Below, piece after piece: positions 25,442 through 32,655 of a DNA stretch of 60,219 nt. The DNA is from CALMKX01 sp044869955 (lineage in GTDB: Bacteria > Acidobacteriota > Thermoanaerobaculia > Multivoradales > SZUA-115). Both the position numbers and the translations under genes were made by a program. The DNA is taken from NCBI GenBank assembly GCA_044869955.1, contig JBIOYC010000190.1, forward strand, positions 1-60,219, read 5' to 3'. The notes beneath the pieces are model-generated. The model ran no database searches, was not told where the DNA came from, and saw nothing but the letters and a program-made list of their open reading frames with translations. The stretch's first letter is position 1. Each line of letters opens with the position of its first letter.

Positions 25442-26733
25442 GCGGAGCCGGCGTCGCCGGTGCCGCTGACGTCGTGGGCCCAGCCACCCACCACCGCCGC
25501 GCTGCCGTCGAGCGCCACGGCCAGCCCGTACTGATCGCCGGTAGTCAGGTTCGTGGGCACCAGCTTCCACTGCACCGCCCACGTGCCGGAGCCGCGGGAG
25601 AACAGGTAGGCCACTCCCGAGAAGGCGCCAGTCTGGTTGTGGCCGGGAGCGCCGATCACGGCGAGATCCTCCTCCAGGGCCAAGGACCAACCGAAGTCGG
25701 AGGACGAGATGCCATCGCTGTTGATCAACTTCTGGCTCTCGCCCCAGTTGTTGGGGCCGCCGAGGTCGCGCTCGAAGGCGTACACGGCGCCGCTGCTCGC
25801 CACGGAGCCGGTGGCACCATTCGCGCCCACCAGGGCGGTGTCCAGGCTCACGGCGACCGAGCGGCCGAAGGTGTGGGTGGCGCCGGCATCGCTGGCGGTG
25901 AGCTTCTTGATCTCGCCCCAGACATCGGTACCGCCCTGGTTGCGCGAGTAGACGTAGGCAGCGCCGCTGGAGGAACCGGCGTCATCGTTGCCGGAAGCGC
26001 CCACCAAGGCGGTGTCCCCGTCGAGGGCCACCGAGGTGCCGAAGCTGTCGCTCTCGGCGGCATCGCTGGCGGTGAGCTTCCTGACCTGCCCCCAGCCGTC
26101 GGCACCGCCCTGGTTGCGGGCGAAGACGTACGCTGACCCGCTCGATGTGCCCGCGTCGTCGTCCTGGGGTGAGCCGATCAGGGCCGTGTCGCCATCGAGG
26201 GCCACGGCAGTGCCGAACTGATCCTGGCCGGCGATGTCGGCGGCGGTGAACCTCCGGACCTCGCCCCAGTTGTCGGGCCCGCCGACGTTGCGACCGAACA
26301 CGTAGACGGCGCCACTCGATTGGCTGACACGCGACCCGACGAGGGCGGTGTCGCCGTCGATCGCCACCGACACGCCGAACTCGCCGCCGCCCAGGCTGGG
26401 GACGAGCTTCTTGACCTCAGCCCACTGATCGAAGGTGTCCGGGACGCGTTGGTAGACGTAGGCTGCGCCGGTGTTGGCCCCTGCGGGTCCGCCGAACGAG
26501 GCTCCGATCAGGACCGTGTCGCCGCTCCTGGCGACCGAGTAGCCGAAGCGGTCCCCGGCCTCGGGATCGGAGGCCAGCAAGGTGGCCAGCTCCGGCTCGA
26601 GCGGGGTCGCTCCCTCCTGGCCGCGAGCGGTGGAGGAGAGGGAGACCGAGAGGATCAAGAAAAGGACGCCCCCGACGAGGCGACGCCGGGAGCGGGAGGG
26701 GAGGTTGCGGAGCTCGAAGGGAAGCCGGGACAT
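25360..26733 (-). CDS. Secreted seven-bladed FG-GAP beta-propeller
   Basis: 457 residues with a signal peptide (LVGGVLFLILSVSLSSTARG). Seven repeats of about 55 residues each follow, all with F/Y-G-x-S/A-V-A-x-DGDTALVG and a closing SGAAYVYxRN strand. They start near residues 62, 119, 175, 233, 291, 348 and 407, enough for one closed propeller. Several acidic DDDAG loops resemble calcium sites. The C-terminus FEDGFESGDTSAWDLTVP matches a tail shared by many secreted proteins of this kind of organism. It probably acts outside the cell in adhesion or binding. It lies 48 bases after the 26782-27612 gene and is likely co-transcribed, placing it under the first BTAD cassette. Confidence 0.82.
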   Translation of the reverse strand: MSRLPFELRNLPSRSRRRLVGGVLFLILSVSLSSTARGQEGATPLEPELATLLASDPEAGDRFGYSVARSGDTVLIGASFGGPAGANTGAAYVYQRVPDTFDQWAEVKKLVPSLGGGEFGVSVAIDGDTALVGSRVSQSSGAVYVFGRNVGGPDNWGEVRRFTAADIAGQDQFGTAVALDGDTALIGSPQDDDAGTSSGSAYVFARNQGGADGWGQVRKLTASDAAESDSFGTSVALDGDTALVGASGNDDAGSSSGAAYVYSRNQGGTDVWGEIKKLTASDAGATHTFGRSVAVSLDTALVGANGATGSVASSGAVYAFERDLGGPNNWGESQKLINSDGISSSDFGWSLALEEDLAVIGAPGHNQTGAFSGVAYLFSRGSGTWAVQWKLVPTNLTTGDQYGLAVALDGSAAVVGGWAHDVSGTGDAGSAYVFRAPPLFEDGFESGDTSAWDLTVP

Positions 26734-26781
26734 GGTGTTCTCCTCGCAGGTACCTGAGAGTGGCGATCGAAGGGTGGGGCG

Positions 26782-27612
26782 TCAGCCGCGGGGAGCGAGA
26801 CCCTTGAGGGAGACGCGATACTCCCGCCGGTCGGCGTCGTAGTGCACGCCGTAGGCATCGGGGTAGTAGCCGGCCGGGGCGTAGCGCTCGGCAGTCGGGA
26901 CCTTGGTGGTGACGTTGGGCCGGGTCAAGAGGAAGTCCCGGGTGAGCATCGGCTCGCCGAAGATCAGCTGCCCATCCCAGGAGCCGTAGATGAAGGTATG
27001 GGTGAAGCGCTGGCCGTTGAGCTCGGGAGAGGCGGGGTTCACCCAGTGACGCCCCATCCGCGGCTCGGTCAGATCCATCGAAGGCGAGATGTAGCCGGCG
27101 GGGACGAAGGGAGCCGGCGGTACGTTCTCCCCCTTGGTGACGTAGTCGGGGTTCTCCCGGACGATCTGGTTCCTCGCCGCTTCTTCGATCGTGTAGAAGT
27201 GGAAGTCGAAGTGAGGCAGATCGTAGATGCCCGGCGGCACGTGGCCGGAGGGGTTCCAGTCCAGCTCCACCAAGCGGAACGGCGTGGTGCTCGCCGCCTC
27301 CGGCAGCGGCAGGAGGTACTCCTGCATCATGTGGTGGCCCTGGTGGGCGGGATTGAACGTCGCCTCCGGCAGACCGGCGAGGGCGTTCTCGGACAGCGCG
27401 ATGCCGATCTCGACCGGAGCCCCCTGCTCGAGGATCACGTAGCTGCGGGCGGTGCCCTGCCCGACCGGCACGGCGGTGCCGTCGAAGCGGCCGCTGGCCG
27501 CCTTCGAGGCCCGCGTCGTTCCGACGAAGAGGGTTCCTGCGACCACGGCGGCGAGACCGGCCGCGAGGGCGTAGCGACCGAAGGGGCGAGAGGGCTGGCT
27601 CTGAGTGCTCAT
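26782..27612 (-). CDS. TTHB210/DUF5602-like exported protein
   Basis: 276 residues. A charged N-terminus and one hydrophobic segment (YALAAGLAAVVAGTLFVG) look like a signal peptide or anchor. The mature part has a His-rich core (NPAHQGHHMMQEYLLPLP, DLPHFDFHFYT, MGRHWVNPASPEL, YGVHYDADRREYRVSLKG) that may bind metal. From memory this resembles the TTHB210-like / DUF5602 family, whose Thermus member is under an envelope-stress sigma/anti-sigma pair; this was not checked. AGAAGGAGA precedes the ATG. It is the first gene after the heptamer array of cassette 1 and therefore its likely target. Confidence 0.65.
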   Translation of the reverse strand: MSTQSQPSRPFGRYALAAGLAAVVAGTLFVGTTRASKAASGRFDGTAVPVGQGTARSYVILEQGAPVEIGIALSENALAGLPEATFNPAHQGHHMMQEYLLPLPEAASTTPFRLVELDWNPSGHVPPGIYDLPHFDFHFYTIEEAARNQIVRENPDYVTKGENVPPAPFVPAGYISPSMDLTEPRMGRHWVNPASPELNGQRFTHTFIYGSWDGQLIFGEPMLTRDFLLTRPNVTTKVPTAERYAPAGYYPDAYGVHYDADRREYRVSLKGLAPRG

Positions 27613-27661
27613 GGGAATCTCCTTCTCTGGGTTGCCGGCCGGTGGATTCGGCGACGGCGGC

Positions 27662-27677
27662 GACGCTCGTCGGCGTC
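27662..27677 (-). promoter_or_regulatory. Conserved dyad in the leader of cassette-1 target
   Basis: GACGC-CGACGA-GCGTC on the minus strand, about ten bases downstream of the TACTCT -10 box and hence at the start of the leader RNA. A matching dyad (stem GTGACGC, loop CGAGGA) occupies the same place in cassette 2 at 32563-32582. It may be an extra operator half-site pair or a 5' RNA hairpin. Confidence 0.55.
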
Positions 27678-27687
27678 AACGAGGGGC

Positions 27688-27764
27688 AGAGTAGGAGGGA
27701 GGTGCTTCCCCCTCGCTTACCGGCAGGGGAAGTCGCTTACGGGGGCACTTACCCGGGCGCTTAC
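27688..27764 (-). promoter_or_regulatory. Activator-type promoter with GTAAGC heptamer array (cassette 1)
   Basis: On the minus strand: -10 box TACTCT (27693-27688), and no -35 consensus at 17 bases. Direct heptamers are GGAAGCA (27709-27703), GTAAGCG (27720-27714), GTAAGCG (27740-27734), GTAAGTG (27752-27746) and GTAAGCG (27764-27758). Spacings are 9 bases from -10 to the first heptamer, then 11, 20, 12 and 12. Direct heptamers at 11-base period just upstream of -10 are the classical SARP/BTAD binding arrangement. The farthest heptamer includes the TAA stop of the regulator gene itself. Confidence 0.7.
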
Positions 27765-30670
27765 GCCGTGCGGGGGAACCCTTGGAGGCGCTCGAAGAGG
27801 GCCACGGTCTCGGCCTCGGGCTCGACGTCCAACTCCCGTTCGAGCAGGGTGGCGAGCCGGCGGTAGACCTTCAGCGCCTCAGCCCGCTCGCCGGCCGCCT
27901 CCAGGCAGCGCATCAGGCCGCGATAGGCCGGCTCGGCCAGGTCGTCGGCCTCGATCCAGCGGCGGTAGACCCCGGCCCCGTCCGCGGGGCGGCCGGCTTC
28001 CTCGAGAGCCCGGCCGGCGGCGGCCAGGCTGTCGAGGTACAGGCGCTCCAGGCGATCGCGCTGGGGCTCGTGCCATTCGCTGGCCGGCTCGTCGGCCAGG
28101 AGGGCGCCGCGATAGAGGTCCAGGGCTTCGAGCAGGCGGCGCAGGGCTCCGGGATCCCGGCCCAGGGCCTTGAGGCTTCCCTGGGCCAGGGTCTCGAAGC
28201 GGCGCGCGTCGAAGGAGAGGGGTGCTGCCGGGTCCAGGAGATAGCGGCCACCCTCGGCGCGTACCCACTCGGCGTGGCCCAGGGCCGAGCGCAGGCGGTG
28301 GAGGGTGACGTGGAAGGAGTTACGCACCTGGGCCGCGGAGGCCTCCGGCCAGAGGGCGAGGCCGATCTCCTCCTTGCTCGCCCCGTCGGCGTGCAGCAGC
28401 AGGAAGACCAGCAGCTCGCGGGTGCGGGCCGAGCTCCAGCCCGGGTCGGCGGGGCTGCCATCGGGGCTGCGGATCTCGAACGGTCCCAGGGCCGAGACCT
28501 CTAACCGGGCCGGCGCCGTGACCGCCACCCGTTCGCGGGTCGGCGGCGAGAGCTGTACCAGGGTCGCGGTGTCACCGCAACAGAGATCGGGCGCCACCTC
28601 GGGCGGGCGGACGGCGCTGAGGGTGCCGGCCGGGCCCTGCTCTCTCCCCTCCTGCTCGGCGCGCTCGAACTCGGCGTCGCCGATGCAGGCGCGCAGACTT
28701 CGTTCGAGCGCCTCGTCCTCGGCCTCCTCTTCCGCAGTGGCGGTGATCCCCAGCTCGCCGGCCAGGTGCCGGCCCCAGCCCACCAGCCGGGCCGCCTGCC
28801 GGGCCTCGTCGCGGGCAGCCGCCAGCGGCGCCAGCAGCCGCAGGTCCTGCACCAGGCCCCAGCGGTCACCGATCGCCAGATGTACCGCCACGCCCTCGGC
28901 CAGCAGCTTCCGGGCGACGTCGAGCCGTCCCTCCTCCTTCTCCAACTCCGCGAGGGCGAAGAGAGAGTGACCGATGGCCGGTCCATGCCCCAGGCGGCGC
29001 GCCACCACCACACCCCCTTCGAGAGCCGGCCGGGCGCGAGCCCGGTCGCCCGAGGCGAGCGCCACCCGACCCTGCCAGTAGGCGACGAAGACCGTGAGCA
29101 CGGTCTCCGGCAGGGCCGCGACGGTCACCATGGCCTCGGCCAAGAGGGCAAGGGCCTCGTCCGCGTCGGCGAGGGGCAGGTTGGCACCGAGGGTCGTGAG
29201 GCCGTAGCTCAGGGCGGTGGGATCACCCTCTCGCCGCAGCTCGTCGACGGCCTCGTGCAGGCGGGGCAGGCTCTCTCCCGGCCGGCCGACCCAGAAGGCG
29301 ATCACCCCGAGGGCGATCTGGGCACGGGCCCGCAGCCCCGGTGCGGCGCCTTCGCTCTGCTCGAGGGTTTGCCCGGTTCGCCTCCAGGCCTCGGCCAGGA
29401 GGCCGCGGGCGAACCAGTACCAGTGGATCGCCGTCACCAGCCGGAGGGCGACCTCGGCGTCGCCCTCGTCCGACAGGGCCCAGTCCGCGGCGGCGCGGAA
29501 GTTATCGTGCTCGGCGTCGAGCCGCCGCATCAAGGCCGGCGGCCCATTGCCGCCAAATAGCGCCGGGGCCAGGCTCTCCGCCACCAGCGTGAAGTGGGCG
29601 GCGTGGCGTTGCCGCAGCAAGCCCTCCTCGCCGCTCGAACGCAGGTGCTCGCGGCCGTACTGCCGGACGGTCTCCAGCAGGCGGTAGCGGGCCTCGCCTT
29701 CGACCAGGTCGACGACCACCAGGGAGCGGTCCACCAGGGCCGACGTGGCGTCGAGCACCTCGTCGGCTGCGAGCCCCTCGCCCGGGCAGATCGCCTCCAC
29801 GGCCTCGAGAGAGAAGGAGCCGGCGAAGATCGTCAATCGCCGCAGCAGGATCTGCTCGCGGGCGGTGAGCAGGCTGTAGCTCCAGTCGATGGTGCCGCGC
29901 AGGGTCTTCTGCCGCGGCAACGACGTTCGGCCGCCCTGGGTCAGCAGCTGGAAGGCGTCGTCCAGACGCTCGGAGATCTGCTCCACGGAGAGCACCCGGG
30001 TGCGCGCGGCGGCCAGCTCCAGGGCCAGCGGCAAGCCGTCGAGCCGGCGGCAGACGGCGGCCACGGCGGCGGCGTTGTCGTCGGTGATGTGGAACCTGGG
30101 GTTGGCCTCCCGCGCCCGCTCGGCGAAGAGCTGCATGGCCTCCGAGATCGCCAGGGCGGCGGCGCTGGGGCGGCCGGTGGCCGGTGGCAGGGAGAGGGGA
30201 GGCACCAGCCAGACTCTCTCTCCGGGGAGGCCCAGGGGCTCACGGCTGGTGGTCAGGATGGACAGCGACGGGCAGCCCGCCAGCAGCCTCGCCGCCAGGG
30301 CCGCGCAGGCCTCGACCAGGTGCTCGCAGTTGTCGAGCACCAGCAGCAGGGAGCGGGGCCGCAGCGTCGCCACCAGGGCCGCGACGGCATCGAGGCCCGG
30401 CGCCGGGCGGGCCTCCAGGCCGGCGGCCACGTGGTCCGGCACCAGGATCGGGTCCGTCAGCTGGGTGAGGTCCACCCAGGCCGCCGGCTCGGCCCCCGGC
30501 CGCGCCGCGAGGGCCGCCACCTCCATGGCCAGCCGGGTCTTGCCGCTGCCACCGGCACCGGTCAGGGTGACCAGGCGGGACTGCCCCAGGAGCCCGCAGA
30601 CCTGCTGGATCTCGGCGCCCCGACCGACGATCGGGGAAAGTGGGATGGGAATCGCAGCGGTGCTGAGCAG
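27761..30670 (-). CDS. NB-ARC/TPR/BTAD transcriptional regulator, cassette 1
   Basis: 969 residues if started at CTG 30670. Order: FVGR-like entry (PLSPIVGRGAE), Walker A GAGGSGKT (38-45), Walker B LLLVLDN (about 108-114), TTSREPLGLPGE, and a wing/arm region with TLRGTIDWSYSLL. TPR-like helices fill about 350-690. A winged-helix segment follows (VSALGPFEIRSP, ELLVFLLLHADGASKEEIG, about 720-820), then a BTAD (to 969, ending LERELDVEPEAETVALFERL). AfsR-type proteins have the BTAD first; here it is last. The first ATG in frame (30526) would delete Walker A and no GTG or TTG exists before it, so CTG, preceded by GGGGAG at eight bases, is preferred. An in-frame TGA sits one codon upstream. Predicted activator of the genes after its stop. 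Confidence 0.82.
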   Translation of the reverse strand: MLSTAAIPIPLSPIVGRGAEIQQVCGLLGQSRLVTLTGAGGSGKTRLAMEVAALAARPGAEPAAWVDLTQLTDPILVPDHVAAGLEARPAPGLDAVAALVATLRPRSLLLVLDNCEHLVEACAALAARLLAGCPSLSILTTSREPLGLPGERVWLVPPLSLPPATGRPSAAALAISEAMQLFAERAREANPRFHITDDNAAAVAAVCRRLDGLPLALELAAARTRVLSVEQISERLDDAFQLLTQGGRTSLPRQKTLRGTIDWSYSLLTAREQILLRRLTIFAGSFSLEAVEAICPGEGLAADEVLDATSALVDRSLVVVDLVEGEARYRLLETVRQYGREHLRSSGEEGLLRQRHAAHFTLVAESLAPALFGGNGPPALMRRLDAEHDNFRAAADWALSDEGDAEVALRLVTAIHWYWFARGLLAEAWRRTGQTLEQSEGAAPGLRARAQIALGVIAFWVGRPGESLPRLHEAVDELRREGDPTALSYGLTTLGANLPLADADEALALLAEAMVTVAALPETVLTVFVAYWQGRVALASGDRARARPALEGGVVVARRLGHGPAIGHSLFALAELEKEEGRLDVARKLLAEGVAVHLAIGDRWGLVQDLRLLAPLAAARDEARQAARLVGWGRHLAGELGITATAEEEAEDEALERSLRACIGDAEFERAEQEGREQGPAGTLSAVRPPEVAPDLCCGDTATLVQLSPPTRERVAVTAPARLEVSALGPFEIRSPDGSPADPGWSSARTRELLVFLLLHADGASKEEIGLALWPEASAAQVRNSFHVTLHRLRSALGHAEWVRAEGGRYLLDPAAPLSFDARRFETLAQGSLKALGRDPGALRRLLEALDLYRGALLADEPASEWHEPQRDRLERLYLDSLAAAGRALEEAGRPADGAGVYRRWIEADDLAEPAYRGLMRCLEAAGERAEALKVYRRLATLLERELDVEPEAETVALFERLQGFPRTA

Positions 30671-30712
30671 GTTTCAGGCTCCCCGAATCGACTGTGAGGA
30701 GAGGAGCACTGG

Positions 30713-30741
30713 ATTCTGTGAGGCGGGTCGAAGGATGTCAA
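30713..30741 (-). promoter_or_regulatory. Promoter of regulator 1
   Basis: TTGACA (30741-30736), 17 bases, CAGAAT (30718-30713). The leader to the CTG start is short and contains GGGGAG. The sister regulator has the same layout (TTGACA-17-GAGAAT). The interval 30671-30825 holds nothing else recognisable. Confidence 0.72.
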
Positions 30742-30825
30742 CCGCCGTCACGGCGAGGCACCCTCCCCACCGAGCGAGGACTGCAGCCCGGTGGAGAGGG
30801 TGGGTGTGGAGGGGACGTGGCGGGG

Positions 30826-31602
30826 TCAGGAGGCGGGCTCGAGGAATTGGGTGCCGGAGGCCGCGACGAGGTCCACGTCGGGGTCGGCGCTCTCGGCCGG
30901 GGTGGTGCAGTAGGTCCCGAGGGTGAGGCGGCTCTCGGGGTCGACGACCGAGCCGGACGAGAAGGCCCGGGCCTCGGCCTGGAGCTCGCCGGTGACGACC
31001 AGGCGGGCGCCGACGAAGGTCGAGACCACGAGGTCGGCCGAGGCGGGCTCGGTCTCCGAGCCCTTCCCTTCGAGAGTCCAGTAGGCCGTGGCGCGGTCGT
31101 CGTCGACGCTCAGGGTGCAGGCGACGTCGCCCTCGATCTCGCCAGCGCCCAGGCGCCAGCCGATCAAGGTGGCGTGGAAGGTGAGGGTCACCGGCGTTCC
31201 GGCCGGCAGGGTCGAGGAGACCACCTCGAGGGTGTCGGTGAAGCGGGCCTCGCTCCAGCTGCTGACGGGCTCGCCAGAGCCGTCCAGGCTGCCGCTCCGG
31301 GAGAGGACGGCGAGCTCGGCGTCGAGCACGCCCTGGGTGGCGCCGGTGCGGGCCGAGCTGTCGGCCCAGACCGGGTCGGAAGGGCCGCCGCCGAGGCGCG
31401 CCGGGGGCGGGTCGGAGGTCGCGAAGGCCGCGCGATATCCGGGCTGGTGGCCCGAGTCCTTGCGGTCGGTGCCCGGGTGGTGGGTGGTGGCGGCGCTGGC
31501 CTCGACGGAGAAGTCCTGGTTGCGAGCCTCTGAAGCGGCGTCTGCGCCGAGCGCGGAGGCTGCCAGGAGGGCGATCGGGATGAGCAGGGTCTTGCAAGAC
31601 AT
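30826..31602 (-). CDS. Secreted protein of unknown function, cassette-2 operon
   Basis: 258 residues with a signal peptide (TLLIPIALLAASALGADA). The mature part is beta-rich (TPVTLTFHATLIGWRLGAGE, ATAYWTLEGKGSE, ARLVVTGELQAEARAF) and ends TYCTTPAESADPDVDLVAAS, with no lipobox or catalytic motif. It begins seven bases after the NmrA-like gene, whose last codons carry its GGAG site, so the two are one operon. No family is recognised. Confidence 0.68.
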   Translation of the reverse strand: MSCKTLLIPIALLAASALGADAASEARNQDFSVEASAATTHHPGTDRKDSGHQPGYRAAFATSDPPPARLGGGPSDPVWADSSARTGATQGVLDAELAVLSRSGSLDGSGEPVSSWSEARFTDTLEVVSSTLPAGTPVTLTFHATLIGWRLGAGEIEGDVACTLSVDDDRATAYWTLEGKGSETEPASADLVVSTFVGARLVVTGELQAEARAFSSGSVVDPESRLTLGTYCTTPAESADPDVDLVAASGTQFLEPAS

Positions 31603-31608
31603 GGCGTT

Positions 31609-32517
31609 TCACTCCGAAAGGAATCGGTCACGGTTGCGGTCCATCCAGGCGGCGAAGCTCTGCATCTCGGGGTAGAGCTCACGGCAGCGCTCGAGCTCGG
31701 CGCGCCGGCTGGGGGTGAAGGAGCGGTACAGCTCGAAGGTGGCCGCGCGCTCGGCGGCGGCGGCCACGGGCAGGGCGGCGAAGACCTCCCGCGGGACGTG
31801 GTGGAAGACCACCGGCCGTCCCAGCGCCCGGGACATCTCCCGGGCGTAGCCGGCCGCTGGCAGCTCGTCACCGACCACGTCGACCGTCGCGCCCAGGAAC
31901 TCGGCCGGGCGTTCGAGGAGCTTCGCGACCACGCCGCCGAGGTCCTCGGCGGCGACGGCGGCGAGCGGCGTGTCCCCCTGCGGGAAGCCGAAGCTCAGGG
32001 TGCCCCCGGCGTCGGGGCTCGGGGGATAGAGGTCGAGGAAGCTCTCGTAATAGAAGGCCAGCTCGACGAAGGTCGCGGGCAGCTCCAGCTCGCGGGCGGT
32101 TCTGGTGAGCTGGGCCTTGCCCTCGAAGCACGGCACGTCGAGGGTGCCGCCGGAGCGCTGATGCGCCGAGGGCAGGGTCGAGAGCACCAGGTGCTCGATC
32201 TCGGAGGCGGCCAAGGCGTAGAGCAGATTGCGGCCCTGCTCCACCTCGCCCGCGAAGTGCTCCCAGTAGTTGGTGACACCGAACACGCCGTAGCAGCCGC
32301 GCAGGGCGGCGCGCACGCTCGGGCGATCCCGGAGGTCGCCGGCCACCACCTCGGCGCCGCCCTCGAGCAGGGCTCTCGCCGCGGCGGAGTCGGGCTCGCG
32401 GGTCAGGGCCCGGACCGCGAAGTCGCTGCCGGCGAGCAGATGGCGGGCCACGCTGCCGCCCTGGGCGCCGGTGGCGCCGGTGACGAGGACGATCGGACGG
32501 GTGCTGGGCGAGCTCAT
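31609..32517 (-). CDS. NmrA/HSCARG-type NAD(P)-binding protein
   Basis: 302 residues, atypical short-chain dehydrogenase fold. The nucleotide motif VLVTGATGAQGGSVARHLL (GxxGxxG) is at residues 10-28, followed by VRALTREPDS, EVVAGDLRDRPSV and VFGVTNYWEHF, characteristic of NmrA-like redox sensors and NAD(P)H-quinone reductase-like proteins. The Tyr-x3-Lys catalytic pair of classical SDRs is not visible, so sensing or isomerase-like chemistry is as likely as oxidoreduction. It is the first gene behind the heptamer array of cassette 2. The start ATG has a GGAGAA site. Confidence 0.8.
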   Translation of the reverse strand: MSSPSTRPIVLVTGATGAQGGSVARHLLAGSDFAVRALTREPDSAAARALLEGGAEVVAGDLRDRPSVRAALRGCYGVFGVTNYWEHFAGEVEQGRNLLYALAASEIEHLVLSTLPSAHQRSGGTLDVPCFEGKAQLTRTARELELPATFVELAFYYESFLDLYPPSPDAGGTLSFGFPQGDTPLAAVAAEDLGGVVAKLLERPAEFLGATVDVVGDELPAAGYAREMSRALGRPVVFHHVPREVFAALPVAAAAERAATFELYRSFTPSRRAELERCRELYPEMQSFAAWMDRNRDRFLSE

Positions 32518-32562
32518 CAGGTTCTCCGCGTCTGCCCGGCCCGGCGTGGGCTCGCTCGGGCG

Positions 32563-32582
32563 GTGACGCTCCTCGGCGTCAC
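32563..32582 (-). promoter_or_regulatory. Conserved dyad in the leader of cassette-2 target
   Basis: GTGACGC-CGAGGA-GCGTCAC, a perfect 7-base stem with a 6-base loop, six bases downstream of the TACTCT -10 box. Cassette 1 has the same dyad with a shorter stem. It may be an operator or an RNA hairpin at the 5' end of the transcript. Confidence 0.58.
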
Positions 32583-32588
32583 GGCGGC

Positions 32589-32655
32589 AGAGTAGGAGCC
32601 GGCCGCTTGCGGCCCGCTTACTGGCGCTGCGGAGTGCTTACGGGAGGGTGCTTAC
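32589..32655 (-). promoter_or_regulatory. Activator-type promoter with GTAAGC heptamer array (cassette 2)
   Basis: Minus strand: -10 box TACTCT (32594-32589). Heptamers are GCAAGCG (32610-32604), GTAAGCG (32621-32615), GTAAGCA (32641-32635) and GTAAGCA (32655-32649). The distances are 9 to the -10 box, then 11, 20 and 14; the first three are identical to cassette 1. There is no -35 hexamer. The outermost heptamer contains the TAA stop of regulator 2. Confidence 0.7.
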
